A DNA stretch of 64,000 bases from Pseudoalteromonas espejiana DSM 9414 (GTDB lineage: Bacteria > Pseudomonadota > Gammaproteobacteria > Enterobacterales > Alteromonadaceae). Of the stretch, positions 8,915 to 18,043 are shown piece after piece. Below the pieces are notes generated by a model. It was given only the letters and a program-made list of their open reading frames with translations, was not told where the DNA came from and made no database searches. Position 1 is the first letter of the stretch, and each line of letters opens with the position of its first letter. The position numbers and the translations under genes were made by a program. The stretch covers positions 558,001-622,000 of the forward strand of contig NZ_CP011029.1 in the NCBI RefSeq assembly GCF_002221525.1. The letters run 5' to 3'.

Positions 8915-9952
8915 ATGGATATCGCAGCACTTAGTAGTACTAAATTATTAAGAAGGAACGTCCTTAGGTGGATGTGCTTGTGCTTTGGTTTTGTCTCTTT
9001 GTTTTTTGCTGCCTTTAATATTCTTTTAAACAACTTTCCACTTTTAGGCTATTTAGAAATCGGCCTTTCTTTATTTTGCGCTTACACCTTCAACCGTTTA
9101 AACAAACATTCGCTCGAAGTATGGCAATCAATTGTAATGTGCTTGTTTGTCACGTTTGTTATTGTATTAGGTAACTATTTGGCTAAGCCACTAAACGGCT
9201 TGTATGTGTGGTCGTTTGCTTTGCCCGTTTTGTATTACTTATTATTGGGCAAACGCTATGGCATCATTTTATCTGCTTTATTATTTATACTCCAAGCTGC
9301 TATTTTATTGAGCAAAGCTTCTCAAGCACCACTGACTACGCTCAACTTCAGTTTAAATCTTGCACTTACTTATATTAGTATTTGGGCAATTTCGCATGTG
9401 TTTGAAGGAAGCCGCGCTTTATCGTCAAAGCGGTTAAAAAACTTAGCGTTATTAGACCCGCTTACAGGGGCTGCTAACCGTTTATCAATGAACCACTATT
9501 TTGAAGTAGAGCTAACAGATAAATCTCAGCTTTACCTGTTTTTACTCGACCTTGACTTTTTTAAACGCATTAACGACACATACGGCCACGCAGTGGGCGA
9601 TAAGGTCCTAATTGAAGTAGCAACATTATTAAGAGTTGTACTTGCAAAAGGGTACGTATTTAGAGTCGGTGGTGAAGAATTTGCTTTATTTCATTCATTT
9701 TCAGCACAAAACGAAGCCATAGCTATGGCCGAAACCATTAGAGAAAAATTAAATAATTCAGCAATTGAGGTAAATGGGCTAAAAATAAACGTTACAGCGA
9801 GTATTGGCGTTGTAAAGTATCAGCCGGGTGATAGCTTAGAAAAGTGTGTGAAAAAAGCCGATAAACAGCTCTATAAAGCAAAAGAATACGGCCGCAATAA
9901 AGTGTATTTTCAATTAAGTGAGCGTATTAACAAAAAGCCACACATGGCTTAA
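8915..9952 (+). CDS. membrane diguanylate cyclase (GGDEF)
   Basis: A 345-residue protein with about six predicted transmembrane helices in residues 15-170 and a C-terminal GGDEF domain. It makes cyclic di-GMP from two GTP. DPLTGAANR opens the domain, LLDLDFFKRINDTYGHAVGD carries the metal site, and the active loop is GGEEF (252-256). No RxxD inhibitory site precedes the loop, so product inhibition is not expected. The N-terminal membrane part was not matched to a named sensor such as MASE1 or MASE2. Its stop codon overlaps that of the convergent LysR gene by 3-4 bases. Confidence 0.9.
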   Translation: MDIAALSSTKLLRRNVLRWMCLCFGFVSLFFAAFNILLNNFPLLGYLEIGLSLFCAYTFNRLNKHSLEVWQSIVMCLFVTFVIVLGNYLAKPLNGLYVWSFALPVLYYLLLGKRYGIILSALLFILQAAILLSKASQAPLTTLNFSLNLALTYISIWAISHVFEGSRALSSKRLKNLALLDPLTGAANRLSMNHYFEVELTDKSQLYLFLLDLDFFKRINDTYGHAVGDKVLIEVATLLRVVLAKGYVFRVGGEEFALFHSFSAQNEAIAMAETIREKLNNSAIEVNGLKINVTASIGVVKYQPGDSLEKCVKKADKQLYKAKEYGRNKVYFQLSERINKKPHMA

Positions 9953-10887
9953 TACATTTGTTCGAAATTAGGGATGCTGTTTTCCCAAATCGGTTTGTCT
10001 TTTCCTAAGTGCTCTTTTACTGCATCAAAAAATAACCGTGTTCTCACGGGTAAGTCTCTATGCGGGTACACTGCATACATAGGGCTAAACTCTTTGAGCT
10101 TAACGTCGGTAAGTAAAGGCACTAAGCGGCCTTGGCTTATTTCATCATCAATAATAAATGCGGGGGCTACAAAGTAAGTGGTACCCGATAAGGTCTTCAT
10201 TAGCAGTGCCTCGGCATCGTTTGCTCTAAACACACTTTTTATTTTTTGCTCGCATGGCTCACCTTTACTATTGAAGTAATCTATCCCTTCAACCCGAATA
10301 GAGTTACTCGCGTAACTTGCGGCAGGTAATTGAGCTAAATCTTCCATGGTTTTAGGCATGCCGTAGGTGGCTATAAATTCTGGTGCAGCTAATATTAGCA
10401 AGCGATTACGCGCGATTTTGCGAGCAATAAGGGAGGAGTCTTTTGGCTCGCCCACTCGAAAGGCTAAGTCGAACCCTTCAGAAACAATATCAACTAACTT
10501 ATCGTCAAGGCGTAGCTCTACTTCCACTTGCGGAAAGCGCTTTTGAAAATCGTTAAGGACAGGCTGTAAATACCGGCGACCAATTAATGTTGATGACGTA
10601 ATTTTTAAAACGCCACGTGGCTCCAGGTGGTAGTTTTCGGCCATACGTACGGTTTCGCCTAATAACTCTCTTAACTCACCTGCTTTTTTGATCATTTCGG
10701 CACCTGCCGCGGTTAACGAAAACGAGCGCGTGGTGCGATTTAATAGCCTTACGCCAAGCTCATCCTCTAGACGGCTAATTTGTTTAGATATAACTGAGCG
10801 GTCTATGTTTCTAAGCTCAGCCGCTTTTGCAAATGAGCCTTGCTCAACCACTTCTAGCAGCATTAAAAGTCGGCTTGTTGTATCCAT
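9949..10887 (-). CDS. LysR family regulator, probable regulator of the adjacent RND operon
   Basis: A 312-residue LysR-type regulator. The N-terminal winged helix-turn-helix (about 1-60) has the typical FAKAAELRNIDRSVISKQISRLEDELG pattern split over two helices. The substrate-binding domain follows (about 90-295) with a PRGVLKITS entry as in the DmlR/AaeR-like subgroup. It is transcribed divergently from the RND efflux operon with about 120 bp between starts and a symmetric operator-like sequence there. Regulation of that operon is therefore the natural inference; the inducer is unknown. Confidence 0.9.
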   Translation of the reverse strand: MDTTSRLLMLLEVVEQGSFAKAAELRNIDRSVISKQISRLEDELGVRLLNRTTRSFSLTAAGAEMIKKAGELRELLGETVRMAENYHLEPRGVLKITSSTLIGRRYLQPVLNDFQKRFPQVEVELRLDDKLVDIVSEGFDLAFRVGEPKDSSLIARKIARNRLLILAAPEFIATYGMPKTMEDLAQLPAASYASNSIRVEGIDYFNSKGEPCEQKIKSVFRANDAEALLMKTLSGTTYFVAPAFIIDDEISQGRLVPLLTDVKLKEFSPMYAVYPHRDLPVRTRLFFDAVKEHLGKDKPIWENSIPNFEQMY

Positions 10888-10907
10888 TATAAAACCCTAA
10901 ACATGTT

Positions 10908-10930
10908 ATTGATGCCATTTTGGCATTAAT
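10908..10930. promoter_or_regulatory. putative LysR operator palindrome
   Basis: A 23-bp near-perfect inverted repeat lies between the divergent LysR and RND genes: arms ATTGATGCCA and TGGCATTAAT around TTT, one mismatch. It lies about 20 bp upstream of the LysR start, a usual place for an autoregulatory LysR site. Confidence 0.5.
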
Positions 10931-11006
10931 GAATTTATAAATCTATGGTTTTTGTCCGCAAGTTTAGTCCGTAACATGCATGCTAATCAATAAAAGGAGC
11001 GTCTAC

Positions 11007-12176
11007 ATGAACAAACATTTAATTGCTGCTGCACTTGCTGCGGCATCATTATCACTCGCGGGCTGCGCTGATGAGAGCGCTACTCAGGCTCAGCAGCAAC
11101 AACAATTACAACCAATCGATGTTGCCCAAGTGCTTGTTAAACCAGTACAAAGCTGGCATACCTACACAACTCGTTTAGAGTCACCAGAAGAAGTTGCGTT
11201 AATGCCACGTGTGTCGGGTATTATCGACAGCATTGAATTTAAAGAAGGTGATGTTGTTAAGCAAGGCGATGTGTTGTTTCAACTAGACGAGCGCCCATTT
11301 GCAGCAGTTGTTGCAAGCTTAGAAGCGCAAATTCACAGTGCCGAAGCCGCCCTTGAACAAGCCCTTAGCGAAGACAAACGTGCAGTGCGTTTGTTAGACC
11401 GTAAAGCTATTTCTACCGAGCAAGCACAAGCGCGTACTTCAACGCTGCGCCAACGTGAAGCTCAACTTGCTGCGCTTCAAGCACAGCTGACCTCTGCAAA
11501 GCTCGATTTAGAGTTCACCTCTGTGGTATCGCCAATTGATGGCATTATTTCTCGTGCAAACATTACTAAAGGTAATAACGTGCTTGCGGGGCAAAGTGTA
11601 TTAACATCGATTGTGTCTAACAAAGCAATGTATGCCTATTTTGATGTTGACGAACGTACCTGGAATAGCTCATTTAGCGATGTAACAGCTGCAAGTCGCC
11701 AAACGGTTGTAATGCAAAAAGTTGGTCAAAAAGAGTTTGCACATCAAGGTTATATTAACTTTATTGATAACCAAATTAATTCAGCTACTGGTACTTTACG
11801 TGTACGTGCTGTATTTGATGAAGATAACAACCAACTTCGTGCGGGCTCATTTGCACGTATTAAATTAGCAGCAAATGAAGTAAGCGAAAAAGTAATTATA
11901 CCTGAACGCGCAATTGGCACCGATTTAAAAAATCGTTTTGTTTTAACCGTGGGTGAAAACAACGTACTTGAATACAAACTAGTTGAAGTTGGCGAGCGTT
12001 ACGGCGCATTACGTGCTATTACATCGGGCCTTAGCGAAGGTGACGTGATTGCAGTTAATGGCCCAGCACGTGTAGGCCCAGGTATGCCGATTTCTCCTAA
12101 TACAGTTACAATTGAAACGGGTGATGTGGCCTTTACACTCTCTGGCAACAACACCCAGCTTATGGCTAAGCAATAA
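11007..12176 (+). CDS. RND efflux periplasmic adaptor (MexE/AcrA type)
   Basis: A 389-residue membrane-fusion lipoprotein with lipobox LAGC (Cys20). Lipoyl-type half motifs flank a coiled-coil hairpin: one around VSGIIDSIEFKEGDVVKQGD, the other around VSPIDGIISRANITKGNNV. The helical region between them (about 95-160) is rich in Ala, Gln and Glu. The protein links the inner-membrane pump to the outer-membrane channel encoded downstream. ATG 11007 was chosen because AAAGGAG lies 7-8 nt upstream and because it gives a proper lipoprotein signal; an earlier in-frame ATG (10980) has no such support. Confidence 0.9.
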   Translation: MNKHLIAAALAAASLSLAGCADESATQAQQQQQLQPIDVAQVLVKPVQSWHTYTTRLESPEEVALMPRVSGIIDSIEFKEGDVVKQGDVLFQLDERPFAAVVASLEAQIHSAEAALEQALSEDKRAVRLLDRKAISTEQAQARTSTLRQREAQLAALQAQLTSAKLDLEFTSVVSPIDGIISRANITKGNNVLAGQSVLTSIVSNKAMYAYFDVDERTWNSSFSDVTAASRQTVVMQKVGQKEFAHQGYINFIDNQINSATGTLRVRAVFDEDNNQLRAGSFARIKLAANEVSEKVIIPERAIGTDLKNRFVLTVGENNVLEYKLVEVGERYGALRAITSGLSEGDVIAVNGPARVGPGMPISPNTVTIETGDVAFTLSGNNTQLMAKQ

Positions 12177-12185
12177 GGTTTATTG

Positions 12186-15100
12186 ATGAAATTTTCACAC
12201 TTTTTTATTCAGCGACCAATATTTGCAGCCATGCTGTCGTTGGTTATTTTAATTGCTGGTGGTATTTCACTGTTTCAACTTCCTGTAAGTGAATACCCAG
12301 AAGTGGTACCGCCAACGGTTGTAGTAACTGCAAATTACCCAGGCGCAAACCCTACCGTTATAGCGCAAACAGTGGCAACGCCGCTTGAGCAAGAAATTAA
12401 TGGTACTGAAAACATGCTTTATATGTTTTCGCAAGGTACTAGCGATGGCCGCATGACATTAACGGTAACCTTTGCATTAGGTACCGATTTAGACCGCGCA
12501 CAAGTACAAGTACAAAACCGTGTAAACAGTGCATTGCCACGTTTACCCGAGGAAGTTCAGCGTTTAGGTGTAGTGGCCGAAAAATCGTCGCCCGATTTAA
12601 CCATGGTGGTGCATTTATATTCACCTGAAAAGACTCACGATACAGCGTACTTATCTAACTATGCCGACATTAATATTAAAGACGAGATTGCCCGTTTACC
12701 AGGTGTAGGCGACATTCAATTATTTGGTGGTGGCAAATATTCAATGCGCGTGTGGTTAAACCCAGATGCATTAGCAGCGCGCGAGCTTACGGCAACCGAT
12801 GTTATAGCTGCGCTGCGCTCACAAAACCAGCAAGTTGCAGCGGGTAGTTTAGGTGCTCAGCCTATTTCTAACGACAGCCAATTCCAAATTTTATTAAATG
12901 TAAAAGGGCGTTTAAATAGCGTTAAAGAGTTTGAAAATGTTATTATTAAAGTAGGTGAGCAAGGTCAATTAACACGTTTATCTGATGTAGCACGTGTAGA
13001 TTTAGGCCTAGATACTTACGCACTTCGCGCTGAAATGGATAACCAGCCTGCACTTGCAATGCCTATTTTCCAACGCCCAGGTTCAAATGCGATTGAGCTT
13101 TCAGATCAAGTACGCGAAACAATGGCGCGTTTGTCAGAAGATTTCCCAGCGGGTGTTGAGTACGACATTGTATATGACCCTACGGTATTTGTTCGCGGTT
13201 CAATTGATGCGGTAATCGCTACATTGCTAGAGGCAATAGTATTAGTTGTTATTGTTGTAATTGTATTTTTACAAACATGGCGCGCATCTATTATTCCACT
13301 GATTGCTGTACCTGTATCGTTAATTGGTACGTTTGCGGTTATGCAGTGGTTAGGCGTGTCTATTAATACGCTCTCGCTATTTGGCTTAGTTTTGGCAATT
13401 GGTATAGTTGTGGACGATGCCATCGTTGTTGTTGAAAACGTAGAGCGAAACATTGAGCAAGGTTTATCGCCACTTGAAGCAACACGCGTTGCTATGAGCG
13501 AAGTTACCGGGCCAATTATTGCGATAGCTTTAGTACTGTGTGCGGTATTTATTCCAACTGCATTTATTACAGGCTTATCGGGCCAATTTTATAAGCAGTT
13601 TGCACTAACGATTACTATCTCTACTGTTATATCTGCATTTAACTCATTAACACTTTCGCCAGCGTTATCGGCATTATTACTTAAATCGCACGATGCAAAA
13701 CCAGATGCATTCACACGTTTACTTAATAAGCTATTTGGTACGTGGTTATTTAAACCGTTTAACCGCGTGTTTGACCGTGGTGCTAAAGGGTACGAGAAAC
13801 TAGTACAAAAGCTTATTCGTATGAGTGTAATTGTAATGGTGGCTTACGTTGCATTGGTTGGCGGTACAATTAAATTGTTTGACGCTGTACCAGGTGGCTT
13901 TATCCCACAGCAAGATAAGCAGTACTTAGTGGCAATTGCACAATTGCCCGATGCAGCCAGTTTAGATCGTACTTCAGATGTAATTTCGCAAATGCAAAAA
14001 ATTGCTTTAGAAGTACCAGGCGTTGCACACACTGTTGCGTTTCCTGGTTTATCGGTAAATGGGTTTACCAACAGTCCTAACAGCGGCATTGTATTTACGC
14101 CACTAGAGAGCTTTGATAAACGTACCGACCCTAGCCAATCTGCAATGGCCATAGCTGCACAGTTAAACCAACGTTTTGCAGCCATTGATGAAGCATTTGT
14201 TGCTGTATTCCCGCCACCGCCAATTCAGGGTTTAGGTGCAACGGGTGGCTTTAAGCTGCAAATTGAAGACAGAGCAAATAAAGGCTTCGACGCGCTATTT
14301 AACAGCTTACAAAACATTATTGGTAAAGCACAGCAAGACCCTGCATTAATGGGCTTGTACTCAAGTTTCCGTATTCAAGTACCACAAATGGATATAGACA
14401 TTGACCGTGAGCAAGCACTTGTACAGGGTATTCCACTTGATGAAGTGTTTGACGCACTGCAAATATATTTAGGCTCAGTGTACGTAAACGACTTTAATAT
14501 GTTTGGCCGTACTTACCAAGTTAATGCCCAGGCTGATGCAGATTTTCGCCTTGATCCTGAGCAAATTCTTAACTTAAAAGTGCGCAATAGAGCGGGTAAC
14601 ATGGTGCCACTTGGCTCTGTACTTACCGTAACACCTACTATAGGTCCTGACCGCGTAATGCACTATAACGGTTATCCAAGTGCAGAACTTAACGGCAGCC
14701 CAGCGCCAGGTTATAGCTCTGATCAAGCACAAACAGCAATCGAAACAATACTGGCCGATAACCTACCAACGGGTATTGAATACGAGTGGACAGAAGTAAC
14801 CTACCAGCAAGTACTTGCCGGTAATACCATGGTTTATGTATTCCCGTTAGTTGTATTGTTGGTATTTATGGTGCTTGCAGCGCAGTACGAAAGCTTACGT
14901 TTACCATTGGCAATAATTTTAATTGTACCTATGACCATTTTTTCGGCGCTATTAGGTGTGTGGCTTGTAGGCTCAGACAACAATATATTTACCCAAATTG
15001 CCTTAATTGTATTGGTAGCGCTTGCTTCTAAAAACGCCATATTAATGGTTGAGTTTGCACGGGACCAACACAGCGGAGGGTTATCGCACTTTGAAGCAAT

Positions 15101-15338
15101 TTTAGCTGCGTGTCGTATGCGTTTACGCCCAATATTAATGACCTCAATAGCCTTTACAGCAGGGGTTGTACCTCTAGTACTTGCAACAGGTGCAGGCGCT
15201 GAGATGCGTCACGCTATGGGTAATGCCGTGTTTGCAGGCATGATAGGGGTAACAGTATTTGGTTTATTATTTACCCCAGTGTTTTACATGTTAGTTGTTA
15301 AAAAGCAGCAAAAAGCACAGGAGTTACCACATGAGTAA
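12186..15338 (+). CDS. RND multidrug efflux pump, HAE1 family (MexF/AcrB type)
   Basis: A 1050-residue inner-membrane proton/drug antiporter of normal RND length, with 12 expected transmembrane helices and two large periplasmic loops. The N-terminus MKFSHFFIQRPIFAAMLS and the SEYPEVVPPTVVV stretch resemble MexF and OqxB. The proton-relay aspartates of TM4 are D410 and D411 in GIVVDDAIVVVE. Substrates cannot be predicted from sequence. The ATG at 12186 has AAGG 6 nt upstream and lies 9 nt after the adaptor stop. The 3' end overlaps the start of the outer-membrane channel gene by 8 nt. Confidence 0.95.
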   Translation: MKFSHFFIQRPIFAAMLSLVILIAGGISLFQLPVSEYPEVVPPTVVVTANYPGANPTVIAQTVATPLEQEINGTENMLYMFSQGTSDGRMTLTVTFALGTDLDRAQVQVQNRVNSALPRLPEEVQRLGVVAEKSSPDLTMVVHLYSPEKTHDTAYLSNYADINIKDEIARLPGVGDIQLFGGGKYSMRVWLNPDALAARELTATDVIAALRSQNQQVAAGSLGAQPISNDSQFQILLNVKGRLNSVKEFENVIIKVGEQGQLTRLSDVARVDLGLDTYALRAEMDNQPALAMPIFQRPGSNAIELSDQVRETMARLSEDFPAGVEYDIVYDPTVFVRGSIDAVIATLLEAIVLVVIVVIVFLQTWRASIIPLIAVPVSLIGTFAVMQWLGVSINTLSLFGLVLAIGIVVDDAIVVVENVERNIEQGLSPLEATRVAMSEVTGPIIAIALVLCAVFIPTAFITGLSGQFYKQFALTITISTVISAFNSLTLSPALSALLLKSHDAKPDAFTRLLNKLFGTWLFKPFNRVFDRGAKGYEKLVQKLIRMSVIVMVAYVALVGGTIKLFDAVPGGFIPQQDKQYLVAIAQLPDAASLDRTSDVISQMQKIALEVPGVAHTVAFPGLSVNGFTNSPNSGIVFTPLESFDKRTDPSQSAMAIAAQLNQRFAAIDEAFVAVFPPPPIQGLGATGGFKLQIEDRANKGFDALFNSLQNIIGKAQQDPALMGLYSSFRIQVPQMDIDIDREQALVQGIPLDEVFDALQIYLGSVYVNDFNMFGRTYQVNAQADADFRLDPEQILNLKVRNRAGNMVPLGSVLTVTPTIGPDRVMHYNGYPSAELNGSPAPGYSSDQAQTAIETILADNLPTGIEYEWTEVTYQQVLAGNTMVYVFPLVVLLVFMVLAAQYESLRLPLAIILIVPMTIFSALLGVWLVGSDNNIFTQIALIVLVALASKNAILMVEFARDQHSGGLSHFEAILAACRMRLRPILMTSIAFTAGVVPLVLATGAGAEMRHAMGNAVFAGMIGVTVFGLLFTPVFYMLVVKKQQKAQELPHE

Positions 15339-16740
15339 GTTAATGACTAAACGTTTAAAAACGCGCTTAAGTGTAAGCGCCGTATTAGTGGCTGCTTTTT
15401 TATCAGGTTGTGCAAGCAAAATAGACACCTTAAGTGAGCAAAATGCCATTAACGATTTTGTTTCACAGGCTAATATTGCGAGTAATGTAACTGTTGCTGA
15501 TGAAACAAATTGGTGGCAAAAATTAGGGTCAGAGCAGCTTAACGCACTTGTAAATAGCGCGCTTGCAAATAACTACGACTTACAAACAAGTCAGTTAACG
15601 CTTAAAAGTGCGCTTGCAAGATTAGGCGAGCAAAAAGCCCAGTACTTACCGCAAGGTGGAGTTGAGCTAAGCGCTGCACGAAGTGATGCACCCAGTGTGT
15701 TTGAACGTCAATCAAGTGCAAATGTTGCACTTGATTGGCAACTTGATTTGTTTGGTCGAATTACAGCCTTGGTTGATGCAGCAAATGCATCGGCCATGAG
15801 CCAAGCCGAGCAAGTCCGCTTGCTGCAAATTGAAGTTGTATCGTCGGTTGTTAAAGGCTTTGTAAGCTACCAAGGCAATGTTGAAAAGCAGCAAATCATT
15901 GCAATGCAAATAGAAGCGCTTGAACAAAGTATTGAAGTATTCCAAGCACGTGTAGATGAAGGCGTTGCCAACGAACTCGATTTAAACCGAACAATGGCAC
16001 AACTTAGGCAACAAGAAGCGCTTATGCCCGCTATAGAGTACGCAAAATACAGTGATTTGTCGGCACTGGCCGTACTTAGTGGTAAATTAGCTCAAGATAT
16101 ATCTATAAACGATGAGCAAGGCGTACTTGAGCACAATTTTAACGTAGCGTTAAAAAGTGCCAATGAAGCCATAGCCTTACGCCCTGATATAAGCCGTGCA
16201 CTTTATGATTTTAGCCAAGCTAACAGTTTAAGTGTGGCGGCAAGTAAAGCCTTATTACCAGACATTAGCTTATCAGCATTTGCAGGTGTGGTGAGCATAG
16301 ACAGCACGGGCTTAAAAAATACTGATCAACAATGGCAAGTTGCGCCGCAGTTGCAGTGGTCATTATTAAGTTACCCAGCACTCCTTGCTCAGCGCGACGC
16401 ACAGCAGTTTTTAAGTGAAGCAGCTTACAGCGACTATCAGCAAATAGTATTAAACGCGGTAACAGAAAGTGAACTTTCATTACAAATGTTGGTCAATCAA
16501 CAACAGCAAAAACGCTTTGCTGATGACCGCTATGGCTTTGCAAACAAAGCGTTTTTACAAGCACAAGCAATGTATGAAGAAGGGCAAATACCGTACTTAG
16601 AGTTGTTAGATGCACGTCAGGATGTTTTAATAGCACAAGAAAATGCTGTTAATACAACTATTTCGTCATTGCTTGCTAAAGTAAGTGCTTATCAGGCATT
16701 TAACGGTCAATGGAGCTATGCACTAAGCAGCACAAAATAA
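15331..16740 (+). CDS. outer-membrane efflux channel lipoprotein (NodT/OprM type)
   Basis: A 469-residue outer-membrane factor with signal lipobox LSGC (Cys27). Two outer-membrane-efflux-protein repeats are visible, each with long alpha-helical segments, starting near NWWQKLGSEQLNALVNSAL. This is the trimeric exit duct of the tripartite pump with the two preceding genes. ATG 15331 is preceded by AGGAG at 15319-15323 inside the pump gene, and the coding regions overlap by 8 nt (ATGAGTAA), indicating translational coupling. Confidence 0.92.
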   Translation: MSKLMTKRLKTRLSVSAVLVAAFLSGCASKIDTLSEQNAINDFVSQANIASNVTVADETNWWQKLGSEQLNALVNSALANNYDLQTSQLTLKSALARLGEQKAQYLPQGGVELSAARSDAPSVFERQSSANVALDWQLDLFGRITALVDAANASAMSQAEQVRLLQIEVVSSVVKGFVSYQGNVEKQQIIAMQIEALEQSIEVFQARVDEGVANELDLNRTMAQLRQQEALMPAIEYAKYSDLSALAVLSGKLAQDISINDEQGVLEHNFNVALKSANEAIALRPDISRALYDFSQANSLSVAASKALLPDISLSAFAGVVSIDSTGLKNTDQQWQVAPQLQWSLLSYPALLAQRDAQQFLSEAAYSDYQQIVLNAVTESELSLQMLVNQQQQKRFADDRYGFANKAFLQAQAMYEEGQIPYLELLDARQDVLIAQENAVNTTISSLLAKVSAYQAFNGQWSYALSSTK

Positions 16741-16754
16741 GTAGAGTTAATTGA

Positions 16755-17783
16755 ATGAGCAATACTGAGTTACCCCACAAATGCAGTATCCCGCAAAAAA
16801 TGCGCGCTATTGTATTACCACAGCCCGATGAGCAAATTCACTTAAACGATGTTGAAGTGGACGTGCCTGAGTGTGCCAACAACGAATTGTTGGTAAAAGT
16901 TGAGTACGTTGGCTTAAACCCTGTTGATGCAAACTTTGCTAAAGCAGGCTTTTGTGAATGGCAATACCCACACATACTAGGGCTAGATGCCGTAGGTGTG
17001 GTGGTTAAAGCCAATAAAGGCGTGTTCCCCAATGTGGGAGAGCGGGTTATGTGGCATGCCAACATAGGTGGCCAAGGGGTACTGAGTGAATACACCACGG
17101 TCCCTAATTTTGCTGTGTCGGTAGTTCCCGACGGACTAAGCCCATCGCAAGCAGCTACATTGCCTTGTGCGGGTATGGCTGCACTTATAAGCTTAGATAA
17201 AATTGCTATTGCCGAAGGTGATACGGTTTTAATTGAAGGTGGCTCGGGAGCAGTAGGGCAGTTTGCCATTCAATACGCTAAACAGCGTGGCGCTGATGTA
17301 TTTGCTACTGCATCGAAACGTAACCATAAAATGGTTAAACAATTAGGTGCCGATGCTGTTTTTGATTACAACGATAAAAAATTGTGTGACAAAATTCGTC
17401 GTGAGTTAGGTCCACAAGGTTTTGATGCTGTCATTGATACAATAGGCGGCGATGCTACAAGCCGTAATATTGAGTTAATGCGCTTTTGCGGACGAATTGC
17501 TTGTTTGCAACCACTGCCACATTTTGACCAAAACTTAATGTATCGTCGTGCGCCTAATATTAGCGTTGTGTCGCTGAGCGGCGCGTGGCTTGCTAACAGC
17601 TTATGTGCACAACAATGGTTAAGTTTTATGGGCAATTTGTTGCTCGAAGGCGCGCTTTCGGGTGATATTAAAACGCCCAGTATTAGTGCGGTAGATTTTA
17701 GTGCAGAGTCAATAAGTGCTGCGCTAAAAAACCAAATTGCAGGCGGTTTTACCGGTAAGCAAGTGGTGCAAATTAGTAGTTAA
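16755..17783 (+). CDS. zinc-independent MDR-family alcohol dehydrogenase/quinone reductase
   Basis: A 342-residue medium-chain dehydrogenase/reductase. The GroES-like N-terminal domain contains GLNPVDANFAKAG and LGLDAVGVVV. The Rossmann domain has GGSGAVGQFAIQYAKQRGA around residues 155-173, binding NAD(P)H. Structural-zinc cysteine spacing is absent, which favours the quinone-oxidoreductase-like branch. It begins 14 nt after the outer-membrane channel gene and is followed by a strong terminator, so it is probably the last gene of the efflux operon. It might detoxify an aldehyde or quinone that is also exported, but this is guesswork. Confidence 0.85.
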   Translation: MSNTELPHKCSIPQKMRAIVLPQPDEQIHLNDVEVDVPECANNELLVKVEYVGLNPVDANFAKAGFCEWQYPHILGLDAVGVVVKANKGVFPNVGERVMWHANIGGQGVLSEYTTVPNFAVSVVPDGLSPSQAATLPCAGMAALISLDKIAIAEGDTVLIEGGSGAVGQFAIQYAKQRGADVFATASKRNHKMVKQLGADAVFDYNDKKLCDKIRRELGPQGFDAVIDTIGGDATSRNIELMRFCGRIACLQPLPHFDQNLMYRRAPNISVVSLSGAWLANSLCAQQWLSFMGNLLLEGALSGDIKTPSISAVDFSAESISAALKNQIAGGFTGKQVVQISS

Positions 17784-17802
17784 CTGCTGATTAGTAAATT
17801 TT

Positions 17803-17833
17803 AAAAACGCAGCCCAAGTGGCTGCGTTTTTTT
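17803..17833 (+). terminator. rho-independent terminator of the efflux operon
   Basis: Stem AACGCAGCC (17806-17814) / GGCTGCGTT (17820-17828), loop CAAGT, followed by a run of T. A second hairpin, GCCTAAAAA (17836-17844) / TTTTTAGGC (17854-17862), follows without a clear T tail. Confidence 0.9.
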
Positions 17834-18022
17834 ATGCCTAAAAAAAATTGGGGTTTTTAGGCTTAATTGCGGGTAAATAAATGTATTTCAGCGTACAAGT
17901 GTAAGCCCTTTAGTTTCAACAGTTTACGTCTTAGTAAAGAAAATAAATTGAAAAAACTGTTAATTAATTGAATAGAGTAATTGATCTAAACCAATTTTTA
18001 TGACGTAATGTAGGTATTATTT

Positions 18023-18039
18023 ATCTGGTCGGATGAGTT
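18023..18039 (+). promoter_or_regulatory. FadR-like operator overlapping the fadE ribosome-binding region
   Basis: ATCTGGTCGGATGAGTT matches the E. coli FadR consensus AACTGGTCGGACCAGTT at 14 of 17 positions. It ends 4 nt before the fadE ATG and includes the likely Shine-Dalgarno (GGATGAG). A repressor bound here could block both transcription and translation initiation. The assignment relies on motif similarity only. Confidence 0.5.
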
Positions 18040-18043
18040 CATC

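Noticed and set aside
9949..9952. Overlapping stop codons of the diguanylate cyclase and LysR genes
   Set aside because: Common for convergent genes in compact genomes; no functional meaning inferred.
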